Origin: Rhodospirillaceae bacterium
GTDB taxonomy: Bacteria; Pseudomonadota; Alphaproteobacteria; Kiloniellales; DSM-21159
NCBI GenBank assembly: GCA_006969625.1
Contig: CP030885.1
Location: 682,001 to 746,000, forward strand
DNA length: 64,000 nt
Direction: 5' to 3'
This document shows positions 17,340 through 26,884 of this stretch, one piece after another (position 1 is the first letter of the stretch; every line of letters begins with the position of its first letter). Under the pieces are notes generated by a model. That model was not told the DNA's origin. It ran no database searches and worked only from the letters and a program-made list of their open reading frames with translations. A program made the translations under genes and the position numbers.

Positions 17340-18800
17340 ATGACCAGATCCCGGATGACCACCACCGCCGGCGCGCCGGTTGCCGACAACCAGAACAGCC
17401 AGACGGCCGGCCCGCGCGGCCCGGTGCTGATGCAGGACTGGCAGTTGATCGAAAAGCTGGCGCACCAGAACCGCGAGCGTATCCCCGAGCGCGTGGTGCA
17501 CGCCAAAGGCTGGGGCGCCTACGGCACCCTGACGGTCACCAACGACATTTCCGGGTACACCTGCGCCAAGCTGTTCTCCGAGGTCGGTAAGAAGACGGAC
17601 CTGCTGATCCGCTTTTCCACGGTGGCCGGAGAGCAGGGGGCGGCGGACGCCGAGCGCGACGTGCGCGGCTTCGCCGTCAAGTTCTACACCGAAGAGGGCA
17701 ACTGGGACCTGGTCGGCAACAACACGCCGGTCTTCTTCGTCCGCGACCCCCTGAAGTTTCCCGACTTCATTCGCACCCAGAAGCGCCACCCGAAGACCAA
17801 TCTGCGCTCGGCCACGGCGATGTGGGACTTCTGGTCGCTCAGCCCCGAGAGCCTGCACCAGATCACCATCCTGATGTCGGACCGGGGGTTGCCGGTGGCG
17901 CCGATGTACATGAACGGCTACGGCAGCCATACCTTCAGTTTCTGGAACGCCGAAGGCGCGCGCTACTGGGTGAAGTTTCACTTCAAGACCCGGCAGGGCC
18001 ACCGCCACTACACCAACGCCGAGGCCGAGCAGGTCATCGCCAAGAGCCGCGAATCCTACCAGGAGGAGCTCTACGGTGGCATCGAGCGCGGGGCGTATCC
18101 GAAGTGGACCCTCTACGTGCAGGCGATGCCGGAGGCCGACGCCGAGACGACGCCCTACAACCCCTTCGACCTGACCAAGGTCTGGCCGCACGCCGACTAC
18201 CCGCTGATCGAGGTCGGCGACGTCGAGTTGAACCGCAATGCGGACAACTACTTCGCCGAGATCGAGCAGGCCGCCTTCAGCCCCTCCAACGTGGTTCCCG
18301 GGATCGGCTTCTCGCCGGACAAGATGCTGCAGGCGCGCATCTTCGCCTATGCCGACGCGCACCGCTATCGCCTCGGCACCCACTACGAGGCGCTGCCGGT
18401 GAACGCGCCGAAGTGTCCGGTGGCGCACTACCACAAGGACGGCGCCATGCGCTTCTTCCGCAACGACACGGGCAATCCTGACGCCTACTACGAGCCGAAC
18501 TCCTTCGGCGGACCGGCGCAGGACCCGAGTTTCGCCGAGCCGCCGCTGCGGATCTCCGGCGACGCGGACCGCTACGACCATCGCGCGGGCAACGACGACT
18601 TCGGGCAGCCGCGCGCGCTGTTCGAGCTGTTCGACGAAGGGCAGAAGCGGCGCCTCTTCGCCAACATCGCCGCCGCGATGCAGGGCGTGCCGGCCGAGAT
18701 CGTCGCCCGCCAGGTGGCGCTCTTCGAGCGGGTCCACCCCGACTACGGCGCCGGGGTGCGCGCTGCGCTGGGCGAGGCCGGCACACAGGCGGCCGAATAG
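17340..18800 (+). CDS. katA: Monofunctional haem catalase
   Basis: 486 residues, small-subunit (clade 3-like) catalase. The distal His54 is in [12 protein letters not shown], Asn127/128 in [13 protein letters not shown], and the proximal haem ligand Tyr337 in [14 protein letters not shown]. It dismutates hydrogen peroxide in the cytoplasm. GAGGCCCGAGAG precedes ATG 17340. Most homologues have Gly or Ser where Trp58 follows His-Ala-Lys-Gly, a notable change close to the distal pocket. Peroxide-inducible control by the adjacent OxyR is likely. Confidence 0.95.
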   Translation: MTRSRMTTTAGAPVADNQNSQTAGPRGPVLMQDWQLIEKLAHQNRERIPERVVHAKGWGAYGTLTVTNDISGYTCAKLFSEVGKKTDLLIRFSTVAGEQGAADAERDVRGFAVKFYTEEGNWDLVGNNTPVFFVRDPLKFPDFIRTQKRHPKTNLRSATAMWDFWSLSPESLHQITILMSDRGLPVAPMYMNGYGSHTFSFWNAEGARYWVKFHFKTRQGHRHYTNAEAEQVIAKSRESYQEELYGGIERGAYPKWTLYVQAMPEADAETTPYNPFDLTKVWPHADYPLIEVGDVELNRNADNYFAEIEQAAFSPSNVVPGIGFSPDKMLQARIFAYADAHRYRLGTHYEALPVNAPKCPVAHYHKDGAMRFFRNDTGNPDAYYEPNSFGGPAQDPSFAEPPLRISGDADRYDHRAGNDDFGQPRALFELFDEGQKRRLFANIAAAMQGVPAEIVARQVALFERVHPDYGAGVRAALGEAGTQAAE

Positions 18801-18825
18801 CGCTCGACTGCGAAGGACCGCGAAA

Positions 18826-18857
18826 CGCGCGCCGCCGCCGGCTGGAGACGGCGCGCG
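18826..18857. terminator. GC-rich hairpin downstream of catalase
   Basis: CGCGCGCCG (18826-18834) pairs perfectly with CGGCGCGCG (18849-18857) around a 14-nt loop, 26 bp after the catalase stop. There is no long U-run (only a TT follows), so it is a possible rather than classical terminator. Confidence 0.4.
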
Positions 18858-18876
18858 CTTCGCCCCCTGCAACCTG

Positions 18877-18949
18877 ACGCGTGCCCCACTTTGCGTCCGA
18901 CGCGCCCCAGGCGCGCGTTCGGAGCACCGCAAAGCGACGTGGCACGCGT
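18877..18949. repeat. 73-nt multi-stem palindrome
   Basis: Four consecutive perfect stems are nested around a CCA loop: ACGCGTGCC/GGCACGCGT, CTTTGCG/CGCAAAG, TCCGA/TCGGA and CGCGCC/GGCGCG, 27 paired bases per side, separated by small asymmetric bulges. The structure ends 12 nt before the MFS start codon. It is far stronger than chance in an intergenic region. It could be an attenuator, a catalase-operon terminator or a small palindromic mobile repeat. Confidence 0.8.
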
Positions 18950-18961
18950 TAAGCTGTCGGC

Positions 18962-20422
18962 ATGAGCGGGGCGCCCGACAGCGATACGGCGGCAAGGCCG
19001 TCATCCGGCATGCGCGATCTCCTGCTCGGGCCCTATGCCGGGGCCGGCTGGACGCTGGCGCTTGGCGTCGGGCTGCATGCGCTCGCCTGGTTCATGGTCA
19101 GCACGGCCGTACCCGGCACGGTGGCCGAGCTGGGCGGCGCGCCGTTGGTCGCTTGGCTGACGACCGCCTTCGAGGGCGCTTCGATCGTCGCCGGGGCGGC
19201 CGGCGGGCTGACCAAGCAGCGCATCGGGCCGCGGCGGGCGATGCTAACCGCCGTCGGCCTTTTCGCACTGGGGCTGGTTGTGGCGGCCGCCGCACCCAGC
19301 ATGGAGGTGGTGCTCGCCGGGCGTCTGCTGCAGGGTCTGGGCGAGGGGCTGGTGCTTGCCCTGTCCTACGTCCTGATCAAGGACCTGTTTCCCGAGCGCT
19401 TGGTGCCGCGCGCCTTCGGTATGCTGGCCGTGGTCTATGCGGTGGCCGCCTTCCTGGGTCCGGTGCTGGCCGGCCTGCTCACCGACCTGGTGTCCTGGCG
19501 GGCCGCCTTCGCGGCACCTCTGCTTCTGGTGATGGTGCTGGTTGTGCTGGTGCTGCGCGTGCTTCCGGCCGATGCACCGCGCGAGCCGGCCGCGGCGGTG
19601 CCGCTCGGCCGCCTGCTGCTGCTCGCCGGCGCCATCTTCAGCTTCGCGCTGACCGGCAACGTGTCGGGCGCGCCGGCGGTGATCGCCCTGGCCCTGGCGG
19701 CACTGCTGGCGCTGCTGACCGCGCTTTGGCTCGACGCGCGGGCCCCCCGGCCGCTGCTGCCGCGCACCGCCTTTCGACCCGGCACCGCCGTCGGCCTCGC
19801 CTACTGGGTCATCCTGCTGATGCCGGTGGCGGTCTCCGGCTCTTACGTCTTCACGCCGCTGTTCCTGGTCGTGACCTTCGACTTCGGCGTGACCCTTGCC
19901 GGCTACTTCTTCAGCCTGACGGCCCTGGCCTGGTCGGCCACCGCGCTGCTCGTCGCGCGCGTCGACAGCCGCGCCTGGACGCGGCGACTGGTCGCGATCG
20001 GACCCTTGTTGCAGTCGCTCGGCCTGCTTGCCGTCTGGGCGGGCTTCGCCGCGGTGGGTCCGGCCGCCGTGGCGCTGGGCCTGGCGTCGATCGGCGGCGG
20101 GTTCGGCGTCTCCTGGGCCTTCCTCAACCAGGAGGTGGTCCGCCACACGCCGCGGGGCGAGGCGGACCTGGCGGCCGGGTTGGTGCCGACCGTCCTGACC
20201 GGCGGATTCGCCCTGGGCGCCGCCTTCGCCGGCCTGCTCGGCAACCTGGGCGGCGTCACGGACCCGCTGACCGCCGAGGCTGCCCGCGCGGCGACCGCCA
20301 CGGTCTTCGCCGGCGGTCTCGGCTTCGCTCTGCTCAGCGGCCTCGCCGCCGTGCTGCTGGCACGCCGCCTGCGGACCCTGGGGGTCCAGCCCGCCGCGGC
20401 CGGCGAGTCCCCAGGCGGCTGA
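18962..20422 (+). CDS. MFS transporter, probable drug or metabolite exporter
   Basis: 486 residues with 12-14 hydrophobic helices. The family features visible are a basic loop between helices 2 and 3 (GLTKQRIGPRRAML), a helix-4 region GRLLQGLGEGLVLALSYVLIKDLFP, and helix 5 AVAAFLGPVLAGLLTDLVSWRAAF, which resembles motif C of the DHA2-type proton-coupled exporters. The substrate is unknown. ATG 18962 is 12 nt from the base of the 73-nt hairpin and has no obvious Shine-Dalgarno outside that stem, so translation could be structure-controlled. Confidence 0.85.
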   Translation: MSGAPDSDTAARPSSGMRDLLLGPYAGAGWTLALGVGLHALAWFMVSTAVPGTVAELGGAPLVAWLTTAFEGASIVAGAAGGLTKQRIGPRRAMLTAVGLFALGLVVAAAAPSMEVVLAGRLLQGLGEGLVLALSYVLIKDLFPERLVPRAFGMLAVVYAVAAFLGPVLAGLLTDLVSWRAAFAAPLLLVMVLVVLVLRVLPADAPREPAAAVPLGRLLLLAGAIFSFALTGNVSGAPAVIALALAALLALLTALWLDARAPRPLLPRTAFRPGTAVGLAYWVILLMPVAVSGSYVFTPLFLVVTFDFGVTLAGYFFSLTALAWSATALLVARVDSRAWTRRLVAIGPLLQSLGLLAVWAGFAAVGPAAVALGLASIGGGFGVSWAFLNQEVVRHTPRGEADLAAGLVPTVLTGGFALGAAFAGLLGNLGGVTDPLTAEAARAATATVFAGGLGFALLSGLAAVLLARRLRTLGVQPAAAGESPGG

Positions 20423-20498
20423 GGGATTTTTTGCATTGCAGCATTTCTCCGGCTGTGGTGGCTTCTCGGCGCACGCTGCAGAAGACGGGACCAGCCGC

Positions 20499-21602
20499 AT
20501 GAACGAGATGCCAGCCGAGAGCTCGACGCCCGCGCACCCCACGAGCAAGACGGCCGCCGGCAACTTCTTCGAGGACTTCCGCCTCGGCCAGGAGCTGGTG
20601 CACGCCACGCCGCGGACCCTCACCGAGGGCGACGCCGCCCTCTACATCGCGCTCACCGGCAGCCGCTTCGCCCTGCACTGCAGCCGCGACTTCGCCCGTT
20701 CGCTCGGCTATGCGACGGCGCCGCTCGACGACCTGTTGGTCTTTCACACGGTCTTCGGCAAGTCGGTCCCCGACATCTCTCTCAACGCCGTCGCCAACCT
20801 GGGCTACGCCGAGGGCCGCTTCGGCGTGCCGATCTACCCGGGTGACACGCTGACGGCGACCAGCGAGGTGATCGGCCTGCGCGAGACCTCCGACGGCAAG
20901 AACGGCGTCGTCTGGGTGCGCACCCGCAGCCTCAACGCCCACCACGAGACGGTTCTCGACTATGTGCGCTGGGTGATGGTGCGCAAGCGCGATCCCGAGA
21001 CGCTCGCCGGCGCCGAGCCCACCGTGCCCGAACTCGCCGAGTCGGTGGGCGCCGAGCGGCTGCTGATCCCGCGCGACCTGCGCCTCGCCCTCTACGACAC
21101 GCGACTGGCCGGCGGCCCGCACCTGTGGGAGGACTACGCCGTCGGCGAGAAGATCGACCACGTCGACGGCATGACCTTGGAGGAGGCGGAACACCAACTC
21201 GCCACCCGCCTTTACCAGAACACCGCCAAGGTGCACTTCGACCAGCTCGCCGCCAACCACAGCCGCTTCGGGCGGCGCATCGTCTACGGTGGCGTGGTGA
21301 TCTCGACTGCCCGGGCACTGAGCTTCAACGGTCTGGCCAACGCCTTCCGCATCGTGGCCGTCAATGGCGGCCGGCATACGGCGCCCACCTTCGCCGGCGA
21401 CACGCTCTATGCCTGGAGCGAGGTGCGCGACAAGCAGGAGGTGCCCGGCCGCCCTGATATGGGCGTGCTGCGCCTGTTGACGCGCGCCGTCAAGAATCGC
21501 CCGGCCGCAGATTTTCCGGAACGCGGGCCGGACGGCAAGCCGGACTCGTCCGTGGTGCTGGAGTTCGACTACTCGGTGCTGATGCCACGGCGGCGCCGTT
21601 AG
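20499..21602 (+). CDS. mch: Mesaconyl-CoA hydratase (tandem MaoC fold)
   Basis: 367 residues. Two hotdog/MaoC units are visible: GNFFEDFRLGQELVHATPRTLTEGD to about residue 165, and PHLWEDYAVGEKIDHVDGMTLEEAEHQ onward with FDQLAANHSRFGRRIVYGG, which holds the hydratase active-site region. This arrangement is that of mesaconyl-C1-CoA hydratase, which converts mesaconyl-CoA to beta-methylmalyl-CoA in the ethylmalonyl-CoA pathway for acetate assimilation. ATG 20499 was chosen over a TTG at 20436. A CitE-like lyase upstream would act on the product. A general MaoC dehydratase is the alternative. Confidence 0.82.
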   Translation: MNEMPAESSTPAHPTSKTAAGNFFEDFRLGQELVHATPRTLTEGDAALYIALTGSRFALHCSRDFARSLGYATAPLDDLLVFHTVFGKSVPDISLNAVANLGYAEGRFGVPIYPGDTLTATSEVIGLRETSDGKNGVVWVRTRSLNAHHETVLDYVRWVMVRKRDPETLAGAEPTVPELAESVGAERLLIPRDLRLALYDTRLAGGPHLWEDYAVGEKIDHVDGMTLEEAEHQLATRLYQNTAKVHFDQLAANHSRFGRRIVYGGVVISTARALSFNGLANAFRIVAVNGGRHTAPTFAGDTLYAWSEVRDKQEVPGRPDMGVLRLLTRAVKNRPAADFPERGPDGKPDSSVVLEFDYSVLMPRRRR

Positions 21603-22222
21603 GCGTTTGCGGCATCAAGCCGCGCTGCGTCCGTCAAGTCGCGTTCGGCGGGTGGTAGACTTCGCGGGACGGCAGAAGGGCGCCGCAGCCGCTACCGGCC
21701 ACGGCGCCCCCTGGCATCCGGGCGCCGCTGCGTCTCGCGGCACTGCGCCGCCCGCCCCGCCGCGAGCTGGGGCCGCAGGCGTCCGCCGTGTCTGCGCAGC
21801 CGTCCGGACTGGGTGCCACGGCAGGCCCCGCGCCGCCGCCGACGAACCTGGCGCTCTCGCCGGCGGCGGAAACGAAGCCGGTCCGAGCCGCGGCCTGTGC
21901 CGGCCGGCCGAAGACCGGTGACGCCCGCGGCGGTTGGCGAACCCGCCGGAACCGCAGCCCCTGGCCGTCCGGAGGCAGGCCGGGCGGCCGTCGCGGCACG
22001 GCGCCGGGCGGATCGCCGCCGGACCGGTCGTGCCCCCGAAGAGACCGGCGGTCCAGCGTCCGGGTGTCGCACCGTCGAACCGGCCACGGATAGCCTCGGG
22101 CAAGGAGGCCGCCGTGACGAGACCGAAGTGATACTCCCGTCAACCGCTCGCGTGCTGCCGGGAATTGTCTCGCGACGACTTGCCGCCGGCAAGACGAACT
22201 CCGGCTTTCGGCGAACCTTTTC

Positions 22223-22247
22223 TGTGCAAAACCACGTGCTTGGCACA
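22223..22247. promoter_or_regulatory. Inverted repeat in the sdh upstream region
   Basis: TGTGC (22223-22227) and GCACA (22243-22247) form perfect arms around a 15-bp centre containing the palindrome CACGTG. This is a plausible dimeric regulator site for the sdh operon; the regulator is unknown. Confidence 0.35.
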
Positions 22248-22274
22248 CAGATCCTGCACATTTCTTCCACAGCC

Positions 22275-22283
22275 TTATCCACA
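22275..22283 (+). promoter_or_regulatory. Perfect DnaA-box match
   Basis: TTATCCACA equals the consensus DnaA box. It lies in an AT-richer patch of the sdh upstream gap. Only one full match was found, so an origin is not supported; it may be a DnaA regulatory site or coincidence. Confidence 0.35.
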
Positions 22284-22402
22284 ATGGTGCTGGATCGAAG
22301 GAAAATCGATTGAGTGTCAATACCTTACCGCAGGAATGTCGAGCACGCCCAGGGAGTAAGCTCGTTTGTCTGCCGACTACTTCCCGGCGCCGCCCCGCTC
22401 AA

Positions 22403-22431
22403 TTGACACCTATGCCGCAGCGCACTACACC
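22403..22431 (+). promoter_or_regulatory. Probable sigma-70 promoter for sdhCDAB
   Basis: TTGACA (22403-22408) is a perfect -35 element. A 17-bp spacer leads to TACACC (22426-22431), which keeps the TA of the -10 hexamer. Transcription would start about 120 bp before sdhC. Confidence 0.45.
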
Positions 22432-22560
22432 CACGTCAGAAGAGACGCGCAGGCTGCTCCGCATCGTCGCGATTGCTGGCCGCCCGCGCCGGAAGCCGGA
22501 CGCGCACCCGGCCCGCAGGGCCGCGCCAACCGGGCGACCGACCGCAATGAGGAGCGATCC

Positions 22561-22974
22561 ATGTCCGCGCAAGACGAGGCCGCGTCCGATCCGAAGGCCC
22601 GGCGGCCACTGTCGCCGCACCTTCAGGTCTACCGTCCGCAACTCACTTCCGCGCTGTCGATCTTCCACCGCATCACCGGCATCGCCCTGGCCGTCGGCAC
22701 GCTGCTGCTGGTCTGGTGGCTGGTCGCCGCGGCGGCCGGGCCGGAGGCCTATGCGGCGGCGTCCGGCTTCATCGGGTCCTGGCTCGGGCTGTTCCTGCTG
22801 CTCGGCTGGTCGGCGGCGCTGTTCTACCATCTGGCCAACGGCATCCGGCATCTGGTCTGGGACGCCGGCTACGGCTTCGAGCTGCCGACCGTCTACGCCT
22901 CGGGCTGGGCGGTGGTGATCGTCACCGGCGCGCTCACGCTGCTGGCCTGGATCGTCGGCCTGGTGGCCTGGTAG
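22561..22974 (+). CDS. sdhC: Succinate dehydrogenase cytochrome b556 subunit
   Basis: 137 residues, three transmembrane helices. The SdhC signature is visible: RPLSPHLQVYRPQLTSALSIFHRITG (Ser and Arg of the quinone site) and LFYHLANGIRHLVWDAG, whose first His is the expected haem b ligand. It anchors the complex II catalytic subunits to the inner membrane. The start was set at ATG 22561, after AATGAGGAGCGATCC. First gene of a complete sdhCDAB operon. Confidence 0.95.
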   Translation: MSAQDEAASDPKARRPLSPHLQVYRPQLTSALSIFHRITGIALAVGTLLLVWWLVAAAAGPEAYAAASGFIGSWLGLFLLLGWSAALFYHLANGIRHLVWDAGYGFELPTVYASGWAVVIVTGALTLLAWIVGLVAW

Positions 22975-22988
22975 GGGAGAAGAGGCTT

Positions 22989-23372
22989 ATGGCCAGCAAC
23001 CTGCGCAGCCCGCTCGCACGCGTCCGCGGCCTCGGCTCGGCCAAGGACGGCACCGGCCACTGGTGGGCTCAGCGGCTTACGGCGCTTGCCTTGATTCCCT
23101 TGACGCTCTGGTTCGTCGCCGGCGTGCTGGGCCACGTCGGCGCCGACTACGCCGAGGTGCGCGCCTGGATCGGCCATCCGGTGACGGCGGGCCTGTTCCT
23201 GCTGCTGATCGGCGCGACCTTCTATCACGCCGCCCTCGGTGTTCAGGTCGTCATCGAGGACTACGTCCATAACGAATGGGCCAAGCTGGCGAGCCTGCTG
23301 ACCGTGAAGGCGGCGCTGCTGATCCTTGGGCTGGCCGCCGCGCTGGCCGTCCTGTCCATTCTGTTCGACTGA
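22989..23372 (+). CDS. sdhD: Succinate dehydrogenase membrane anchor subunit
   Basis: 127 residues, three transmembrane helices. GHWWAQRLTALALIPLTLW resembles the SdhD helix-1 region and FYHAALGVQVVIEDYVHNEW carries the haem-ligand His and the conserved EDY motif. Together with SdhC it forms the ubiquinone site. ATG 22989 is 14 bp after the sdhC stop with GGGGAGAAGAGG upstream. Confidence 0.94.
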   Translation: MASNLRSPLARVRGLGSAKDGTGHWWAQRLTALALIPLTLWFVAGVLGHVGADYAEVRAWIGHPVTAGLFLLLIGATFYHAALGVQVVIEDYVHNEWAKLASLLTVKAALLILGLAAALAVLSILFD

Positions 23373-23420
23373 GTACATCGGGCCGCCCGAGACGAGAGAG
23401 CGAGAGGATGCGAACCCGCC

Positions 23421-25283
23421 ATGGCCGAGAAGACCTCGTCCAAGTCCGCAAACAAGACCAACGGCAAGGGCAACGGCGCTGCCGCCGGCAAGGCGAGCGC
23501 CGCCTATGACATCGTCGATCACACCTACGACGTGGTGGTGGTCGGTGCCGGCGGCTCGGGCCTGCGTGCCACGCTTGAGCTCGCCCAAGCCGGTCTGAAG
23601 ACGGCCTGCATCTCCAAGGTCTTTCCCACGCGCAGTCACACCGTGGCCGCCCAGGGCGGCATCTCCGCGGCCCTCGGCAACATGGGCGACGACGACTGGC
23701 GCTGGCATATGTACGACACCGTCAAGGGCTCCGACTGGCTCGGCGACCAGGACGCCATCGAGTACATGACCAAGGAGGCGATCCCGGCGATCATCGAGCT
23801 GGAGCACTACGGCGTGCCCTTTTCGCGCACGCCCGAGGGCAAGATCTACCAGCGCCCCTTCGGCGGCATGACCACGAACTTCGGCGAGGGCCCGACGGCC
23901 CAGCGCACCTGCGCCGCCGCCGACCGCACCGGCCATGCCATCCTGCACACGCTGTATCAGCAGTCGTTGCGCAACAACGCCGAGTTCTTCATCGAGTACT
24001 TCGCCCTCGACCTGATGATGGAGGACGGGGTGTGCCGCGGCGTCGTCGCCTGGAACCTGGACGACGGCACGATCCACCGCTTCCGCGCCCACCGGACCAT
24101 CCTGGCGACCGGCGGCTACGGCCGCGCCTACTTCTCCTGCACCTCGGCGCATACCTGCACCGGCGACGGCAACGCCATGGTGCTGCGCGCCGGCCTGCCG
24201 CTGCAGGACATGGAGTTCGTGCAGTTCCACCCGACCGGCATCTACGGCGCCGGCTGCCTGATCACCGAGGGCGCGCGCGGCGAGGGCGGCTATCTGACCA
24301 ACTCCGAGGGCGAGCGCTTCATGGAGCGCTACGCCCCCACCGCCAAGGACCTGGCGAGCCGCGACGTGGTCAGTCGCTCGATGACCATGGAGATCCGCGA
24401 CGGCCGCGGCGTCGGCGAGAACGGCGACCATATCCACCTGCACCTGGAGCACCTGGACCCCAAGGTGCTGCACGAGCGCCTGCCCGGCATTTCCGAGACC
24501 GCACGCATTTTCGCCGGCGTCGACGTGACCAAGCAGCCCATCCCGGTGATCCCGACATGCCACTACAACATGGGCGGCATCCCGACGAACTATCATGGCG
24601 AGGTGTTGACCACGCTCGACGGCGATCCCGACACGGTGGTGCCCGGCTTGATGGCGGTCGGCGAGGCCGGTTGCGTCTCGGTCCACGGCGCCAACCGCCT
24701 GGGCTCCAACTCGCTGCTCGACCTGGTGGTCTTCGGGCGCGCCGCGGGCAAGCGCTGCGCCGAGACCGTCAGGCCCGGCGAGACCCACAAGCCCTTGCCG
24801 GCCGAGGCCGCCGACCCGGCGCTGGAGCGCCTCGACCGCCTGCGCCACGCCGACGGCGAGACGCCGACCGCCAAGCAGCGCCTCGAGATGCAGAAGGTTA
24901 TGCAGAATCATGCCGCCGTCTTCCGCACCGGCGAGATCCTCAAGGAGGGCGCCGACAAGCTGGAAGAGGCCTGGAAGCTGCGCGACGACATCGCGGTCAG
25001 CGACCGCTCGCTGATCTGGAATTCCGACCTGGTCGAGACGCTGGAGTTCGACAACCTGATCTATCAGGCGGTCGCTACGGTGCACTCGGCGCTCAACCGC
25101 ACCGAAAGCCGCGGCGCCCACGCGCGCGAGGACCACACCGAGCGCGACGACGCCAACTGGATGAAGCACTCGGTGGTCTGGGTCGAGGAGACCGGCAAGG
25201 TCCGCTTCGACACCCGCCCGGTGCACATGAGCCCGATGACGAACGAGGTGCAGGCCTTCCCGCCGAAGGCGCGTGTCTACTAG
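23421..25283 (+). CDS. sdhA: Succinate dehydrogenase flavoprotein subunit
   Basis: 620 residues. The FAD-binding GAGGSG is at residues 42-47 and the covalent-flavin His73 is in [10 protein letters not shown]. The active-site block [14 protein letters not shown] and catalytic Arg region [11 protein letters not shown] are intact, as are [13 protein letters not shown] and [13 protein letters not shown]. It oxidises succinate to fumarate. Unusually, a lysine/alanine/asparagine-rich extension of about 28 residues precedes the conserved start ([20 protein letters not shown]), longer than typical SdhA. Third gene of the operon. Confidence 0.97.
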   Translation: MAEKTSSKSANKTNGKGNGAAAGKASAAYDIVDHTYDVVVVGAGGSGLRATLELAQAGLKTACISKVFPTRSHTVAAQGGISAALGNMGDDDWRWHMYDTVKGSDWLGDQDAIEYMTKEAIPAIIELEHYGVPFSRTPEGKIYQRPFGGMTTNFGEGPTAQRTCAAADRTGHAILHTLYQQSLRNNAEFFIEYFALDLMMEDGVCRGVVAWNLDDGTIHRFRAHRTILATGGYGRAYFSCTSAHTCTGDGNAMVLRAGLPLQDMEFVQFHPTGIYGAGCLITEGARGEGGYLTNSEGERFMERYAPTAKDLASRDVVSRSMTMEIRDGRGVGENGDHIHLHLEHLDPKVLHERLPGISETARIFAGVDVTKQPIPVIPTCHYNMGGIPTNYHGEVLTTLDGDPDTVVPGLMAVGEAGCVSVHGANRLGSNSLLDLVVFGRAAGKRCAETVRPGETHKPLPAEAADPALERLDRLRHADGETPTAKQRLEMQKVMQNHAAVFRTGEILKEGADKLEEAWKLRDDIAVSDRSLIWNSDLVETLEFDNLIYQAVATVHSALNRTESRGAHAREDHTERDDANWMKHSVVWVEETGKVRFDTRPVHMSPMTNEVQAFPPKARVY

Positions 25284-25328
25284 GGCCACCCAGTCCTCAG
25301 CGCCCCGAAAGAGAGAAAAGGCAGACCC

Positions 25329-26108
25329 ATGGTCGAGTTCGCGCTTCCCGCCAACTCTAAGGTCGGCAAGGGCAAGTTCTGGCCGGCGCCGGAGGGGGCC
25401 AAGACCACCAAGGTCTTCAAGGTCTACCGCTGGCATCCGAAGGACGGCGCCAACCCGCGGGTCGACACCTACGAGGTCGACCTGGACACCTGCGGGCCGA
25501 TGGTTCTGGACGCGCTGATCAAGATCAAGAACGAGATCGACCCGACGCTGACCTTCCGCCGCTCCTGCCGCGAGGGCATCTGCGGCTCCTGCGCCATGAA
25601 CATCGACGGCACCAACACCCTGGCCTGCACCAAGTACATCTCCGACATGACCGACGAGGTGCGGGTCTACCCGCTGCCGCACATGCCGGTGGTCAAGGAC
25701 CTGGTGCCCGACCTGACCCACGCCATCGCCCAGTACTCCGCGATCGAGCCCTGGCTGAAGACCACGACGCCGGCGCCCGAGCGAGAGCGGCCGCAGAGCC
25801 CGGAGGAGCGCGCCAAGCTCGATGGCCTGTGGGAGTGCATCCTGTGCTTCTGCTGCACCACCTCCTGCCCGAGCTACTGGTGGAACGGCGACCGCTACCT
25901 GGGCCCGGCGATCCTGCTGCAGGCCTACCGCTGGATCGCCGACAGCCGCGACGAGGCGACCGGCGAGCGGCTGGACCAGCTCGAGGACCCCTTCCGCCTC
26001 TACCGCTGCCACACCATCATGAACTGCACCCGCACCTGCCCGAAGGGCCTGAACCCGGCCAAAGCCATCGCCGAGATCAAGAAGCTGATGGTCGAGCGCC
26101 GGGGCTGA
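25329..26108 (+). CDS. sdhB: Succinate dehydrogenase iron-sulphur subunit
   Basis: 259 residues. The [2Fe-2S] ligands lie in [20 protein letters not shown] plus a following AC. The [4Fe-4S]/[3Fe-4S] ligands lie in [16 protein letters not shown] and [17 protein letters not shown]. It passes electrons from SdhA to quinone. GAGAGAAAAGGCAG precedes the ATG. The operon appears to end here; no gene follows for 124 bp. Confidence 0.97.
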   Translation: MVEFALPANSKVGKGKFWPAPEGAKTTKVFKVYRWHPKDGANPRVDTYEVDLDTCGPMVLDALIKIKNEIDPTLTFRRSCREGICGSCAMNIDGTNTLACTKYISDMTDEVRVYPLPHMPVVKDLVPDLTHAIAQYSAIEPWLKTTTPAPERERPQSPEERAKLDGLWECILCFCCTTSCPSYWWNGDRYLGPAILLQAYRWIADSRDEATGERLDQLEDPFRLYRCHTIMNCTRTCPKGLNPAKAIAEIKKLMVERRG

Positions 26109-26232
26109 CTGCGATTGCGCCGATTGTCCCGGACGGCATCGGCGCAACGCAGCCTTGCGGCGCGCCCGGCTTCACTTCGCAGGCCATCCCGCTAGCCTAT
26201 GCCCAAGTTCTACGGCACGAGGCAGGCAACCC

Positions 26233-26862
26233 ATGTACGTCCCACCCGAGTTCGCGCTCGACGATCCGCAGGCGATCGAGGAGCTGCTGCAGACGCATGA
26301 CTTCGGGCTGCTGGTGACGGCGGGGCGCGAGGGTCCCGAGGCGACGCACCTGCCGTTCCTCTACGATCCCGAGCGCCGGCTGGTCGAAGGCCACCTGTCG
26401 CGCGGTAACGGGCAGTGGCGCACGCTGGAGCGCCTGGCGGCCGAGGGCGAGCAGGCGCTGCTGATCGTCCAGGGCCCGCACAGTTACGTTTCGCCGCGCT
26501 GGTACGAACGGCCGGCCGCCGTGCCCACCTGGAACTACCTGGCGGTTCATCTCTACGGCACGCCGCGGCCGATCGCCGATCCGGACCGGCTGACCGCCCA
26601 GCAGGCACGTCTGGCCGCGCGCTACGAGGACCCGGCGGACTGGACGATGGCGGCCGTCGAGCCGGAGACGCTCGAAAAACTGATGCGCGGCATCTACGGC
26701 TTCGAGTTGCCGATCGCGCGTCTGCAGGCCAAGGCGAAGCTCAGCCAGAACAAGACGCCCGGCGACCGCGCCGGCGTGGTCGACGCCCTTGACGGGCTCG
26801 ATCATCCCGATGCGCGGGCGACCGCCGGCTGGATGCGCCGCCTGAGCGCGCTCGACGGCTGA
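26233..26862 (+). CDS. PaiB-like FMN-binding negative regulator family protein
   Basis: 209 residues. MYVPPEFALDDPQAIEELL at the start, THLPFLYD and LEGHLSRGNGQW-like segment (here VEGHLSRGNGQW), SYVSPRWY, VPTWNYLAVHLYG and ELPIARLQAKAKLSQNKTPGD are the PaiB/FMN-binding split-barrel family blocks. Bacillus PaiB represses sporulation and protease genes, but most homologues are uncharacterised flavin-binding proteins. ATG 26233 gives the family length. It is convergent with the LysR gene downstream. Confidence 0.9.
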   Translation: MYVPPEFALDDPQAIEELLQTHDFGLLVTAGREGPEATHLPFLYDPERRLVEGHLSRGNGQWRTLERLAAEGEQALLIVQGPHSYVSPRWYERPAAVPTWNYLAVHLYGTPRPIADPDRLTAQQARLAARYEDPADWTMAAVEPETLEKLMRGIYGFELPIARLQAKAKLSQNKTPGDRAGVVDALDGLDHPDARATAGWMRRLSALDG

Positions 26863-26884
26863 TCCGTCGAACGCAGCGCCCACG

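Larger units (their letters stand above)
21603..22560. other. 958-bp gap upstream of sdhC without a convincing gene
   Basis: Several overlapping open frames exist on both strands at 21.6-22.3 kb, but their translations are arginine/glycine/proline-rich and match nothing recognisable. A small plus-strand frame at 21934-22131 (TTG start, 65 codons, proline-rich) cannot be excluded. From about 22135 the DNA becomes AT-richer and contains an inverted repeat, a DnaA-box match and a promoter-like sequence listed separately. Confidence 0.6.

Noticed and set aside
22275..22283. Replication origin near the DnaA box
   Set aside because: Only one perfect box was found, with no dnaA, parAB, hemE or gidA genes nearby.
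21634..22320. Several overlapping frames in the sdh upstream gap
   Set aside because: All are Arg/Gly/Pro-rich, overlap each other on both strands and lack a good ribosome site or a family match. Only a small frame at 21934-22131 remains possible, at low confidence.
22893..26147. 1084-codon open frame on the minus strand across sdhD, sdhA and sdhB
   Set aside because: It is antisense to four secure sdh genes. Its translation is His/Gln/Val-rich with no recognisable domain, as expected from G/C-biased codons read in the opposite frame.
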